Of a DNA stretch of 64,000 nucleotides, positions 14,748-23,902 are shown piece after piece. Position 1 is the first letter of the stretch, and the number at the start of each line of letters is the position of its first letter. The DNA lies in assembly GCA_020633295.1 (NCBI GenBank), contig JACKDW010000004.1:434001-498000 (forward strand). Direction: 5' to 3'. The notes under the pieces were generated by a model. It saw nothing but the letters and a program-made list of their open reading frames with translations, was not told where the DNA came from and did no database searches. The stretch comes from Myxococcales bacterium (GTDB taxonomy: Bacteria; Myxococcota_A; Polyangia; Nannocystales; Nannocystaceae). The translations under genes were made by a program, and so were the position numbers.

Positions 14748-15406
14748 ATGTCCACTATCCCCGCCCACCTTCGCTCCGAGCGCGCCACCGTCGTTGAGCC
14801 AGGCCGCGCCGCCGTCGCCTCCGCGCTCGCGCTCGACTCCACGGTCAGCCTCCCGGCGAGCCCCGCGCTCAACCCCACCGGCGACACCGTGAAGGCGCGG
14901 CGCTCCACGCCCGACTGGGGCGCGGCGCTGGGCCTCGGCGCCTTCGACCAGCAAGACCTGTTTCAGCGGGCGATGGCGCGGGTGTTCAGCGATGACCCCG
15001 AGGCCAGCGCGGCGCCGCGGATCGGCCGCTTCACGATCCTGCGGCGCCTCGGCGAGGGCGGCATGGGCGTCGTCTTCGCGGCCTACGACGCCGAGCTCGA
15101 TCGCAAGGTCGCCATCAAGCTCGTGCGCGACGAGGTCGGCAACCTCGAGAGCAAGGCCCGACTGCTGCGCGAGGCCCAGGCCATGGCCCGCCTCGCGCAC
15201 CCCAACGTCGTCTCGGTGTACGACGTCGGGCTGCACCAGGAGCAGATCTACGTGGCCATGGAGTTCATCAAGGGCCAGACGCTGACCGCGTGGATCGACG
15301 AGCGATCGGGCGACTGGCGCGCGATCCTCGGCATGTTCCTCAAGGCAGGTGAAGGTCTGGCGGCGGCCCACGACGGCGGCATGGTGCACCGCGACTTCAA
15401 GCCCGA
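14748..15406 (+). pseudogene. Ser/Thr kinase-TPR gene, 5' half (interrupted)
   Basis: Starts at ATG 14748 and encodes the N-terminal extension, the whole N-lobe (RRLGEGGMGVVFAAYD, VAIKLV, HPNVVSVYDVG) and the C-lobe start up to MVHRDFKP. Kinase homology stops abruptly at 15406, inside the catalytic loop. The frame runs on to a stop at 15641 through about 78 unrelated Arg-rich residues. The missing half (DNVLVGEDGRPRVLDFG onward) lies at 19332-21395 in the same strand and frame register. Without the catalytic Asn and DFG the truncated product could not be an active kinase. See the 11-bp direct repeat entries for the junction. Confidence 0.88.
15396..15406. repeat. Left copy of 11-bp direct repeat at kinase break
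   Basis: TTCAAGCCCGA encodes the FKP motif and is the last kinase-derived sequence on the left. The same 11 bases recur at 19332-19342 as the first kinase-derived sequence on the right. The bases on either side differ, so the match is exactly 11 bp. This is what a target-site duplication, or a recombination joint at a shared motif, would look like. Confidence 0.75.
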
Positions 15407-15646
15407 GGACGCGCGCGTCACCGCGGAGCACCTCCAGCACCCGCAGCACGCCGCGTCGTCGCTCCTCCGAGGGTCACCGGCGCTTCGCGCCGCACGCGGT
15501 GGTGCGCGCGAGCACGCGGGAAGTGGAGTCTCAACTGGAACCCTGTCGGTACGGCGACGCTCGAGGCGCTCGGCGAGTTGTTGGCTCGCGTCGTCGTTCT
15601 GGATCGTGTCCGCATGGGCCGCGACGGCGCGCGCGTCGTGACGGGA
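15407..15646. other. Left edge of inserted segment, no confident gene
   Basis: 240 bp between the kinase break and the stop of the GH31 gene. One forward frame reads a protein-like tail (WSLNWNPVGTATLEALGELL, then ending at a stop at 15683) that could be the 3' remnant of a gene carried by the insert, but it has no start and no recognised homology. No terminal inverted repeat matches the right edge (19214-19331). Confidence 0.35.
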
Positions 15647-18202
15647 TCAGAAGCTGGCGAGCGCCTCGTGATCGCCAGGCGGTAGACGAACCCACAGGGT
15701 GCCGCCGCGATCGCCGGTGTGAACCCATCCGGGCGCGCCGTCGAGCGCGGCGACGGAGGCGGCCTCGGGGAGCGGGGCCCCGTCCAGGGTGACCGCGACC
15801 GGAGGCGCGACGATCGTCATCACCTCGAACACGGCGCCGTCGACGAAGATCGAGCCAGGCCGCACGTGCAGGGACAGCTCGGCGCCCGACCAGGACTGCT
15901 CGAGCTCGCCGCCATCGAACAACTCAACGCTCGACGCCGGACCCGGGACCACCCGCGGGTACAGCACCCCGGGCGCGGTCGCGTACGAGTCCACGCTCGC
16001 GGGCGCCGTGGTCGGCGACAGCGTGTCGATCGTCGGCCGCAGCAGCGGCACGATCCCGCCCTCGCGCAGCCACAGCGGCAGCTTCGACAGCGGCGCGTCG
16101 ACGGTGACCGTTTCACCTCCCATGTCGCCTCCGGAGAGGATCGAGCCGTCGAACCAATCGACCCACACCCCGGGCGGCGCGGTGAGCGTGCGCGTGGTCG
16201 CGCCGGCGTCGACGACGGGGGCCACGAGCAGATCGTCACCGAGCAGATAGACGTCCGGCGGGTGGACGCCCAGCTCGGGGTAGGCCAACCCCAGCGCGCG
16301 CATGATCGGCCGGCCGTCGACGCCCACGCGCTGCAGGTGCGTCCACAGGTACGGGAACAGCCGCAGGTGGAGGCGCGCGAACTCGCGATACCAGCCGAGC
16401 ATCTCGTCGTCGAAGCCGTTGGCGACGGTGCCCTCCCACGCGACGTCGCTCGCGCCGGTGCCGACCTGCATCACGACCGACAGCGCCGTGTGCTGGAACC
16501 AGCGCGTGAACGTCTCCTTGTCGGGCGGCGAGTGCCGGTACCCGCCGGTGTCCGACGCGAAGCAGGGAAACCCCGAGGGCCCGAGCGACAGCCCGGCCGC
16601 GACGGCCGCCGGCAGCCCGCCGACCGCCAGCCCGTCTGCCCCCGCGTCGCCGGCGTGGCTGAGGTCCGCGTCGAGATCGCCGGGCCAGATCACGCTGACG
16701 TTGGCTTGATCCCCGTAGGTGCCGCCGCGCGCGAGCAGGAACCCGCCCTCGGGCGGGAGCAGCTCGGCGTAGGCGCGGTGGTAGAACAGCTGGTAGCGGC
16801 TGTGCATGGTGTGCTCGTCGCTCCCGTCGGCGAAGCTCCACTCCAGGCGAGCCGCGCCGAGGCCCGCGAGCACGTCCTCGCCGTAGTCGAGCTTGAAGCC
16901 CTCGATCCCCATCTCCGTGTAGCTCGCGAGGAGAGACTGCCACCAGTCATAGGCGTCCGCGTTGCTCAGGTCGATCGGGAGCCCCCAGCCGTTGAGCACG
17001 AGGCCGGCCGCCGGCGGGAAGTAGCCGGACATGAGCGCTTCGTCGTACAGCGCCGGGGCGGGCTCGTCCTTGTTGCTGACGTAGGGCGTGTGCCACAGCG
17101 CGAGGCGGAACCCGAGCGCGCGCAGCTGGGCGATCATCGCCGCGGGATCCGGGTAGCGCGCCGGGTCGAAGTCGAAGGTGTTGACCCCCGTCGCGTAGGG
17201 CCGATCGATCCACAGCGCGCTCGTGGCCAGGTCGAGGGAGCGGATCATCTCGGCGTCCGCCAGCACCTGGGCCTGGTCATCGTTCTCGTTGCGCCAGATC
17301 CAGGGGCCGAGCGCCCAGGGTGCGGGCGTGATCGGCCAGGCCGTCGTGGCGTAGTAGCGCGCCGGGATGTCCAGCGGGTGCTCGGCGCCGTACAGATGGA
17401 ACGCGAGCCCGTCGACGCCGTCGGCGCCCACGCCCATCGTGATCTCGACGACGTCGGCGGCCTCGGTCGCGACGGCGAACACCCCCGGATGGGGGTCCTC
17501 GATGAACACGCCCCAGCCGCGGGTGCCGATGAGCAGCGGGACGGGGACGTGGGCCTCGTTGTTCTGGCTCTCGTACGAGAAGTCCGGCTCGAGCTGGAGC
17601 GCCCGAACCTTCCCGCGGTGACTCGGGGTGTCGAACACCTCGCCGAGGCCGTAGAACCCCTCGCTCGCGTCGACGCGCGCGCGCACGCGAAACGCCGCGA
17701 CCGTCGCGCCGCTCGTGGTCCACTTCGCCGCGAACCGGCCGGTCGCCACGGCCTCAAACGCGACGGTCGCGGAGGTCTCCGCGTCGTAGGTCAACCGCAG
17801 GGTCGGGCCGTCCGGCTCACACTCGACCGTGGTCGGCGCGAGCCACTGCACGTCGAGGTCATGGGCCGGGTCATAGCTGAGGTCGTCGTCGATCGCGTCG
17901 ACGACCCCGAGCATGAACGCGTCCTGTGGCAGTCGCAGCAGCGCCTCGTCGTCGCGGACGAGCGAGGCGCCGGCCTCATCGCAGATCAACGCGAACGTCG
18001 CGGGCTCCGTGGACGTCGAGGTGTCCGTGCCGGAGTCCGTGTCCGTCGAGTCGCTACCAGAGCCGCTGGCCGTTGTGCCCGCCGATTCGCTCGTCGATCC
18101 CGCGTCGGTGTCCGACGAGTCTTGTCCGTCCGATTGGCACGCGACGAGGACCACCGTGCTCGCCACGGTCGCGCGCAGTATCCTTGATCCGATGAGCCCC
18201 AC
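15647..18202 (-). CDS. Glycoside hydrolase family 31 lipoprotein (alpha-glucosidase/xylosidase-like)
   Basis: 851 residues. The signal MGLIGSRILRATVASTVVLVACQS has lipobox VLVAC, followed by a Ser/Thr/Asp-rich linker to about residue 68. An N-terminal beta-sandwich contains GFYGLGEVFD. The GH31 barrel follows: PWALGPWIWRNEND, WIDRPY, the nucleophile motif GFKLDYGED (Asp439) and the acid/base motif WPGDLDAD (Asp509), then FASDTGGYRH and RLFPYLWTHL. The C-terminal sheets include LLVAPVVDAGATTRTLTAPPGVWVDWFDG. All catalytic residues are present, so it should be a retaining exo-alpha-glycosidase tethered to the cell surface; the sugar cannot be told from sequence. It is complete and lies inside the segment that interrupts the kinase, transcribed against it. 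Confidence 0.92.
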   Translation of the reverse strand: MGLIGSRILRATVASTVVLVACQSDGQDSSDTDAGSTSESAGTTASGSGSDSTDTDSGTDTSTSTEPATFALICDEAGASLVRDDEALLRLPQDAFMLGVVDAIDDDLSYDPAHDLDVQWLAPTTVECEPDGPTLRLTYDAETSATVAFEAVATGRFAAKWTTSGATVAAFRVRARVDASEGFYGLGEVFDTPSHRGKVRALQLEPDFSYESQNNEAHVPVPLLIGTRGWGVFIEDPHPGVFAVATEAADVVEITMGVGADGVDGLAFHLYGAEHPLDIPARYYATTAWPITPAPWALGPWIWRNENDDQAQVLADAEMIRSLDLATSALWIDRPYATGVNTFDFDPARYPDPAAMIAQLRALGFRLALWHTPYVSNKDEPAPALYDEALMSGYFPPAAGLVLNGWGLPIDLSNADAYDWWQSLLASYTEMGIEGFKLDYGEDVLAGLGAARLEWSFADGSDEHTMHSRYQLFYHRAYAELLPPEGGFLLARGGTYGDQANVSVIWPGDLDADLSHAGDAGADGLAVGGLPAAVAAGLSLGPSGFPCFASDTGGYRHSPPDKETFTRWFQHTALSVVMQVGTGASDVAWEGTVANGFDDEMLGWYREFARLHLRLFPYLWTHLQRVGVDGRPIMRALGLAYPELGVHPPDVYLLGDDLLVAPVVDAGATTRTLTAPPGVWVDWFDGSILSGGDMGGETVTVDAPLSKLPLWLREGGIVPLLRPTIDTLSPTTAPASVDSYATAPGVLYPRVVPGPASSVELFDGGELEQSWSGAELSLHVRPGSIFVDGAVFEVMTIVAPPVAVTLDGAPLPEAASVAALDGAPGWVHTGDRGGTLWVRLPPGDHEALASF

Positions 18203-18493
18203 GGGCGCGAGCCTACCCCGCGCGCGCGCGCACGCGAAGACCGACCGAGTAGGACCACCTGATTGATCGGCGGGACGCTATCGTCGTGATCTCCTGCGCC
18301 GATGAGGACCGGACGCGCGGGCCCACGGCGACCTTGGCCTTCTCTCCCGACGCCGGGCGCGGCCTCCACACGCAGCACGTCGCGGAGCTCTGCGCCCCGA
18401 CCAACAGCTCGCTTGGGACGGACTCGGACTGCGGCGCTCCTCGATCCTCGCTCACCGCCGACACGACTCGCCTGGTAGTCTGAGAGGCGCGCG
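18203..18493. promoter_or_regulatory. Divergent intergenic region between GH31 and phytochelatin-synthase-like genes
   Basis: 291 bp separate the two divergent starts, so both promoters should lie here. A small open frame (18286-18483, forward) has a less Arg-biased composition than usual shadows, but I see no ribosome site or homology for it. I cannot assign promoter boxes. Confidence 0.4.
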
Positions 18494-19213
18494 ATGACTG
18501 CTTCACGCCCTGTCGCCGAGCCATCGAGCGGCCGCTGGCGCCGGCTCCTCGTCCGAGCGCTGCTCGCCGCGCTGGCGCTCCTCGCAGGCCTCGTGCTCTT
18601 CGCCTACTTCGCGCTCGCGCCGAAGGTCTACGACGTCACCTCGATCCGCGACGCGCCCGCCTACCAGGACGCCGCGCTGCTCGAGCGCGCGTGGGCGCTC
18701 CCGGTCGCGGCGACCTACGATCGCGAGCGGCTGATCTTTCAGCCCCGCGTCTCGTGGTGTGGTCCCACGAGCCTCGCCAACGTGATCCGCTCGCGCGGCG
18801 GCGCGGAGACCTCGCCCGCGGACGTGCTCGCCGAGACCGGCTACTGCTGGCTCGGCGAGTGCATCCCTGGGCTCACCCTCGACGAGCTCGCCGAGATCGC
18901 GCGAGCGAAGGTCCACGGCGAGGTGATCGTGCTGCGCGACCTCAGCCTCGCGGAATTCCGCGAGCACATGCGCCGCAGCAACGACGTCGATCGTCGCTAC
19001 GTGATCAACTTCCTCCGCGGTCCGCTGTTTCGCGAGGGCGGCGGGCATCACTCGCCGATCGGCGGATATCTCGAGGCGGAGGACCTGGTGCTCGTGCTCG
19101 ACGTCAACGAGAAGTTCGAGCCGTGGCTCGTCGACACCGCGCGGCTCTACGCGGCGATGGACACGGTGGACTCGGGGACCAAGAAGCAGCGCGGCATGCT
19201 CCTGATCCAGTGA
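18494..19213 (+). CDS. Phytochelatin synthase-like cysteine peptidase (C83), membrane-anchored
   Basis: 239 residues. An N-terminal membrane anchor (LLVRALLAALALLAGLVLFAYF, about residues 18-39) precedes a papain-like phytochelatin synthase fold. The active site is clear: Cys89 in SWCGPTSLANVIRS, His185 in GGGHHSPIGGY, and Asp203 in LVLVLDVNEKFEPWLV, in the same order and spacing as the cyanobacterial enzyme. Family members cleave Gly from glutathione to give gamma-Glu-Cys; plant enzymes also transpeptidate to phytochelatin. Prokaryotic short forms like this one lack the C-terminal metal-sensing domain. The anchor suggests action outside the cytosol. It is divergent from the GH31 gene within the kinase-interrupting insert. 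Confidence 0.9.
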   Translation: MTASRPVAEPSSGRWRRLLVRALLAALALLAGLVLFAYFALAPKVYDVTSIRDAPAYQDAALLERAWALPVAATYDRERLIFQPRVSWCGPTSLANVIRSRGGAETSPADVLAETGYCWLGECIPGLTLDELAEIARAKVHGEVIVLRDLSLAEFREHMRRSNDVDRRYVINFLRGPLFREGGGHHSPIGGYLEAEDLVLVLDVNEKFEPWLVDTARLYAAMDTVDSGTKKQRGMLLIQ

Positions 19214-19331
19214 GGTGGCCGCCGAACGGCTCCCAGGAGGGTCGTCGTGGACGCTGGAACCACGCCGGAATTGGGCTACCGCGCTCCCCACTTTCTCTGC
19301 GTAGTCAGCCGCTTACGCGGTCTCCAGCATA
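19214..19331. other. Right edge of inserted segment
   Basis: 118 bp between the phytochelatin-synthase-like stop and the point where kinase homology resumes. No gene, transposase fragment or inverted repeat is visible. It ends CTCCAGCATA immediately before the right copy of the direct repeat. Confidence 0.4.
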
Positions 19332-19342
19332 TTCAAGCCCGA
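19332..19342. repeat. Right copy of 11-bp direct repeat at kinase break
   Basis: TTCAAGCCCGA, identical to 15396-15406. The distance between copies is 3,936 bp, a multiple of three, so removing one copy plus the insert restores a continuous kinase frame. Confidence 0.75.
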
Positions 19343-21395
19343 CAACGTGCTCGTCGGCGAGGACGGGCGTCCGCGCGTGCTCGACTTCGGGCTCGTGCGC
19401 ACCGACAAGGACGGCGGCACCTCGGTCACGCTCGACGACGACGAGCTCGAGCGCACCGGCAGCCACGGGACGCTCCTGGAGTCCCTGCGCGAGTCCGATC
19501 AGCACCTCGAGGAGAAGCTGACGCGCGCCGGCGCGATCATGGGGACGCCGGCGTACATGTCCCCGGAGCAGATCCGCGGGCGCGCCCACGAGGTCGACGC
19601 GCGCAGCGATCAGTTCAGCTTCTGCGTCGTGCTCTACGAGGCGCTCTATGGCCAGCTGCCCTTCGCGGGCGAGACGATGCGCGCGCTCTTCGACGCCGTG
19701 ACGCGCGGCGAGCTGCGGCCGCCGCCCCGGGGCACGCGGGTGCCCTCCTGGGTCGCGCGGGCGCTGCAGCGCGGGCTCGCCACCGACCCCGCGCAGCGCT
19801 GGCCGTCGATGCGCGCGCTGCTCGACACGCTCGCCCGCGATCCACGCCGCGCGCTGCGGCTGGGGGCCGGGCTCGCGTCCGCGGCCGCGCTCGTCGCCAG
19901 CGTCAGCTACGGCGCCGCGTCGGCGCGCGCGAGCGCGGCGGAGGCCTGCGAGCGCGCGCGCACCGAGCTCGACGCGCTGTGGAGCCCGGCGCGCAAGCAG
20001 GCGGTCGAGCGCGCGCTGCTGGCCACAGGCGTGCCCTTCGCCGCTGACGCGTGGACGCGCGTCGAGGCCCGCGTCGACCGCTACGCGCGCGGCTGGAGCG
20101 AGATGCGGCACGCGGGCTGCGAGGCCCATCGCGAGGGCCTGCAGTCGGCCGAGCTGTTCGACCTGAGCATGACCTGCCTCGATCGGCGGCGCGGCGACCT
20201 CGAGACGACGATCGAGCTGCTCGAGTCCGCCGACGCGCGCGTCGCCGAGAAGGCGGTCGAGATGGTCGCGTCGCTGCGCCCGCTCGCGCCCTGCGTCGAC
20301 GTGGAGGCGCTGCGCGCCCAGATCAAGCCGCCCGAGGACCCCGAGGCCGCGGCGCTCGTCGACGCGATCCGCGACGAGCTCGGGCGCACGAGCGTCTACA
20401 AGCACGCGGGCAAGTTCCGCGAGGGCGTCGCGCTCGCCCGCGATCTCCGGCAGCGCGCGCAGGCGGTCGACTACCCGCCGCTGCTCTCGCGCGCGCTGCT
20501 GGCCGAGGGCGACCTCGAGATGGAGCTCGGCGAGCACGAGGCCGCGGCCCGGGACCTCCACGCGTCGATGCTGCTCGCGCTCGAGGTCGGCGACGCCGAG
20601 ATCGCGTCCGAGGCCATCGCCAAGTGGTTCTACGTCACGGGCGCGCAGCTCGGGCGGGCCGACGAGGTCGCGCCGCTCGAGCCGCTGGTGCTCGCGCTCG
20701 CCCGCCGCCAGCGCGAGCGCAGCTCGATCCCCGCGCTCGCCTACAACAACGTCGGCGCGGTGCACTACCGCGCGGGCGACCTCCAGGGCGCGCAGGATGG
20801 CTTCCGCGCGGCGCTCGAGATCTGGGAGTCGCTCGACGAGCCCAACCCGCTCGAGGTCGCCGCGACGCTCAACAACCTCGGCGTGACGCTCAGCGACCGC
20901 GAGCAGCACGAGCGCAGCGCCCAGCACCTCACGCGGGCGCTGGCGATGATCGAGCTCGAGGTCGGCGAGCAGCACCCCAACCTCGCGTTCCCGCTGTTCG
21001 GCCTGGCTCACGCCGAGCTCGAGCTCGGCCGCCTCGACGACGCCGAGCTCAAGTTCCGCCGCGCGATCGCGCTGCTCGAGCGCGACCAGGGTCCCGACGC
21101 GTTCCCGCTCGTGTACCCGCTCTCGGGCCTCGGCCAGCTCGCGCTGCGGCGCGGCGAGCACGGGGCGGCGAGGGAGGCGTTCGTCCGCGCGCTCGCGATC
21201 TGGGGCGCGCGCGACGTGATCGATCGCGACAAGGGCGACGCGCTGTGCGGCTACGCGGCGGCGCTCCGATCCACGGGACAGGTCACGGAGGCCAGCGAGG
21301 CGGAGGGCGAGGCGGCGCGGCTGTTCACGGCGGTCCCGCAGCCCGGGGCGCCGGCCCGCTGCCCGCACCTGGAGACGGCCGCGCCGCAGCCGTAA
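19332..21395 (+). pseudogene. Ser/Thr kinase-TPR gene, 3' half (interrupted)
   Basis: Begins abruptly at FKPDNVLVGEDGRPRVLDFGLV, i.e. the catalytic Asn and DFG that the 5' half lacks. It continues with GAIMGTPAYMSPEQIRG, DARSDQFSFCVVLYEALYG and the end of the C-lobe, then a hydrophobic segment (LGAGLASAAALVASVSYGAA). About 480 residues of TPR-like repeats follow, for example SIPALAYNNVGAVHYRAGDL and ALAMIELEVGEQHPNLAFPL. It has no proper start; GTG 19347 is the nearest possibility, but the product would lack the ATP-binding lobe. Joined to 14748-15406 it would make a normal kinase-TPR receptor of about 900 residues. The first 64 bp match 60531-60594 in another kinase with one difference. Confidence 0.88.
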
Positions 21396-21446
21396 CGGCG
21401 CGCCGGGAGCCGCCCTGCGCTCGCCGGGTCCCGGTAGAATGCGGCG

Positions 21447-22856
21447 GTGCACCGCCGCTGCCTCGTTGCCTTTATGCTCGCGCTGCTCGGCGGCTGCCAG
21501 CGCCACCCCGAGTGCGCGTGCCCGGACGGCGTCGAGGGCCACGCGACCTACGAGGGCGACGCGTGCCTGTGCCTGCCCTCGCTGCCGCCCGTGGACGAGC
21601 CGACGCCCGTGACGATCTTCTACGTCGACCCGGACGTCGCGGCGGGCGGCGACGGCTCAGACGCGCGCCCGTGGACCGCGATCGACTGGGACGCGGTCGA
21701 CGGCGCGCTGCAGGCGGGGCCCGTGCTCGTGCAGCTCAGCGCGCTCGCGCAGGACGGGCTCGAGGCCCAGGAGTTCCCGGCGCGCCTCGACGTGCTGCGG
21801 CTCGACGCGGGCCCGCACCGCCTGGTGCTCGACGGGCGCGCGCGCTTCAACGCCGACGACGCCGCGCCGCGCTGGGAGGACGCCGGCTCCGCGCGCGCGC
21901 GCGTCCCCGGCGTGCACACGGGCTTCGAGAACATCGCGCGCAGCCGGATCACCGTGCGCGGCCTCGAGGTCACCGGCAGCGACGACAAGGGCGTGTACTG
22001 GCGCGCCGGCGACGAGGTGATCATCGAGGACTGCGAGATCCACGAGAACCACGGCTCGCCCGCGCTCAACCTCGAGTACGTCAGCCGCAGCGGCCTGCCG
22101 TCCTCGAGCTTCACCGTGCGCAACACCCACGTCTACGACCAGGTCGGCGAGTGCATCTACATCGGCGGCGCCGAGGGCGAGGACCTCGACGCGCACGCGC
22201 TCGTCGTCCTCGAGAACAACCTGATCCACGACTGCACCGACCCCTTCGACACCAAGCACGACGGCATCAACATCAAGGACCGGATCGGCGAGGCGCGGGT
22301 GACTCGCAACGTGATCCTGCGGACAGACTGGGGCGTCGAGGCCGCGTCGCCGGGGACCTACGCGCACAACGTCGTCATCGACCCCGACCGCGAGGCGTTC
22401 CTGATCAACCTCTCCTTCGGCCCCGCGCGCGACCTGTGGTTTCTCGACAACGCGGCGATCCGCCCGGGTCACGACGGCTGGCACGTCGACACCGAGGCCG
22501 CGTCCGCGACCGGGGTCCGGCTCGAGCGCTTCACCTCGCTCGACGCCGGCGAGGCCGGCGTGCTGCTCGGCGTCGGTCAGGCGCTCGAGATCATCATCGA
22601 CGACGTCGTGCTCGCCGGCGGCGAGGTCGGCCTCGACGGCTGGGGCGAGCCGGGCGCGCTGACGCTGGAGCTCGGCGCGTGCGCGCTCGCGGACAACGAG
22701 ACCGACGCGGACCGGCTGCTCGCGGATCGGGCGTCGTGCGGCCGCGCCGAGCTCGGCGCGCGGACCACCGCGGCCGGGCCCGACGGGTTGATGTTCACGG
22801 ACGACGACGGCTGGATCGCCGCGGCCGGCGGCGCGAGGCCGCCCGCCGCGCCCTGA
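21447..22856 (+). CDS. Right-handed beta-helix lipoprotein
   Basis: 469 residues from GTG 21447. The signal MHRRCLVAFMLALLGGCQ has lipobox LLGGC, followed by a Cys-rich stretch (ECACPDG...CLCLP). From about residue 55 the sequence reads as pectate-lyase-like parallel beta-helix coils: FYVDPDVAAGGDGSDARPW, SRITVRGLEVTGSDDKGVYW, VIIEDCEIHENHG, SFTVRNTHVYDQVGECIYIG, and VLENNLIHDCTDPFDTKHDG. This fold is used by surface polysaccharide lyases and carbohydrate-binding proteins; I cannot identify catalytic residues, so the substrate and even enzymatic activity are open. It lies 51 bp after the kinase 3' half. Confidence 0.85.
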   Translation: MHRRCLVAFMLALLGGCQRHPECACPDGVEGHATYEGDACLCLPSLPPVDEPTPVTIFYVDPDVAAGGDGSDARPWTAIDWDAVDGALQAGPVLVQLSALAQDGLEAQEFPARLDVLRLDAGPHRLVLDGRARFNADDAAPRWEDAGSARARVPGVHTGFENIARSRITVRGLEVTGSDDKGVYWRAGDEVIIEDCEIHENHGSPALNLEYVSRSGLPSSSFTVRNTHVYDQVGECIYIGGAEGEDLDAHALVVLENNLIHDCTDPFDTKHDGINIKDRIGEARVTRNVILRTDWGVEAASPGTYAHNVVIDPDREAFLINLSFGPARDLWFLDNAAIRPGHDGWHVDTEAASATGVRLERFTSLDAGEAGVLLGVGQALEIIIDDVVLAGGEVGLDGWGEPGALTLELGACALADNETDADRLLADRASCGRAELGARTTAAGPDGLMFTDDDGWIAAAGGARPPAAP

Positions 22857-22900
22857 CGTCGACCTCGCGCGTGACCGTCGCGCGCCGCGGTCGACGGCGA

Positions 22901-23813
22901 TCAGCTGCGCGCCGCGACGCCCAGCACGAGGGGCGCCAGCTGCAGCGTCTGCGCGCCGGCGCGGACCAGCGCGGCGGCCGCCGCTCGACCTGGATCCAGC
23001 CGACGCCCTCCACGTGCACCCGCGCGCCGGCGGCTCGTCGCTGGCGAGCTGCGCGGCGAGCTGCTCGGCGCGCGCCCGCGTCGTCTCGCCCGCCTCGCGG
23101 CGCGCGGCCAGCTCGCGCTCGCGGCCTTCGTTTTGGTACGGGCTCGCCTCGGGCGCGAACATCCAGCCGTACTCCTCGACCAGCGCGGGGTCGCTGCGCT
23201 GCAGCTCCTCGAGCTGCGCGCAGGTGGACGCGACGCGCTCGCGCGTCCGCGCGTCGACCAGCAGCGGATCGATCCGCGCGCCGATGTCGACCGCCGCGCG
23301 CACCGCCGCCTCGCTCACGCGCCCGCCCGTCGCGGCCCGCAGCACGCGGTCGATCGCCTCGTCGGCCTCCCCGTGCACCACGCCGTCGCCGATGACCTGC
23401 CAACCTGACCCGAGACACAGCTCGAGACGTCCGCCGCGCCACCCCGGACCCTCGAGCTCGACGAGCAGCTCGCCGCTGCCGCGGTGGTAGCCGACCCGGC
23501 ACAGGCGACAGCCCGCGGCGCGCAGCGCCGGCGCGAGCGCCTCGTCGATCTGGTAGGCGGGCGCGCGCTCCACCGCGGCGCGGAGGATCGGGCACGCGTC
23601 GCCGAGCGCCTCCGCCGGGCGCCGCACGCCGAGCTCATGACAGCGCGCGGGCGAGAGATCCTCGGCGAGCACGAGCAGCACGTCGCGCTTCCACTCGCTC
23701 AGCGCCTGCCAGCGCAGGATCCCCGCGAGCGGCCCCCACTCGAGGCGCGCGTACGGTCCCGTCTGGATGACGTCGAGCACGCCCGGGTACGGAGCGATCG
23801 CGCGCGGCCACAC
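22901..23813 (-). CDS. Unknown protein, frameshifted near its C-terminus
   Basis: GTG start at 23813 (MWPRAIAPYPGVLDVIQ). About 260 residues read well, including WKRDVLLVLAEDLSPARC, a CRLCRVGYHRGSGELLVELEG beta region and a charged helix QNEGRERELAARREAGE. After the helix the frame shifts near 23030 into VHVEGVGWIQVE, and again near 22990 into ALVRAGAQTLQLAPLVLG, ending at the TGA at 22901-22903. That combined ending looks far more natural than the unshifted Arg-rich tail. No family recognised. It converges with the beta-helix gene and diverges from the thioesterase. Confidence 0.65.
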
Positions 23814-23902
23814 TCGCGCCAGTGTACACGCGCCGGGCTCCTGGCGCGCGGGGGGTCGACCCGGTCCGGCCCGGCGCGCGCGGGTCCGCTACCATCCCGC
23901 CC

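Noticed and set aside
15407..15641. C-terminal extension of the truncated kinase frame
   Set aside because: Kinase homology ends sharply at 15406; the following 78 residues are Arg/Ser-rich, match nothing and lie on inserted DNA.
18286..18483. 65-codon open frame between GH31 and the phytochelatin-synthase-like gene
   Set aside because: No ribosome site, no homology and a position in a divergent promoter region.
15396..19342. Insertion sequence or transposon call for the 3.9 kb insert
   Set aside because: No transposase, integrase or terminal inverted repeats could be found; only the 11-bp direct repeat supports insertion.
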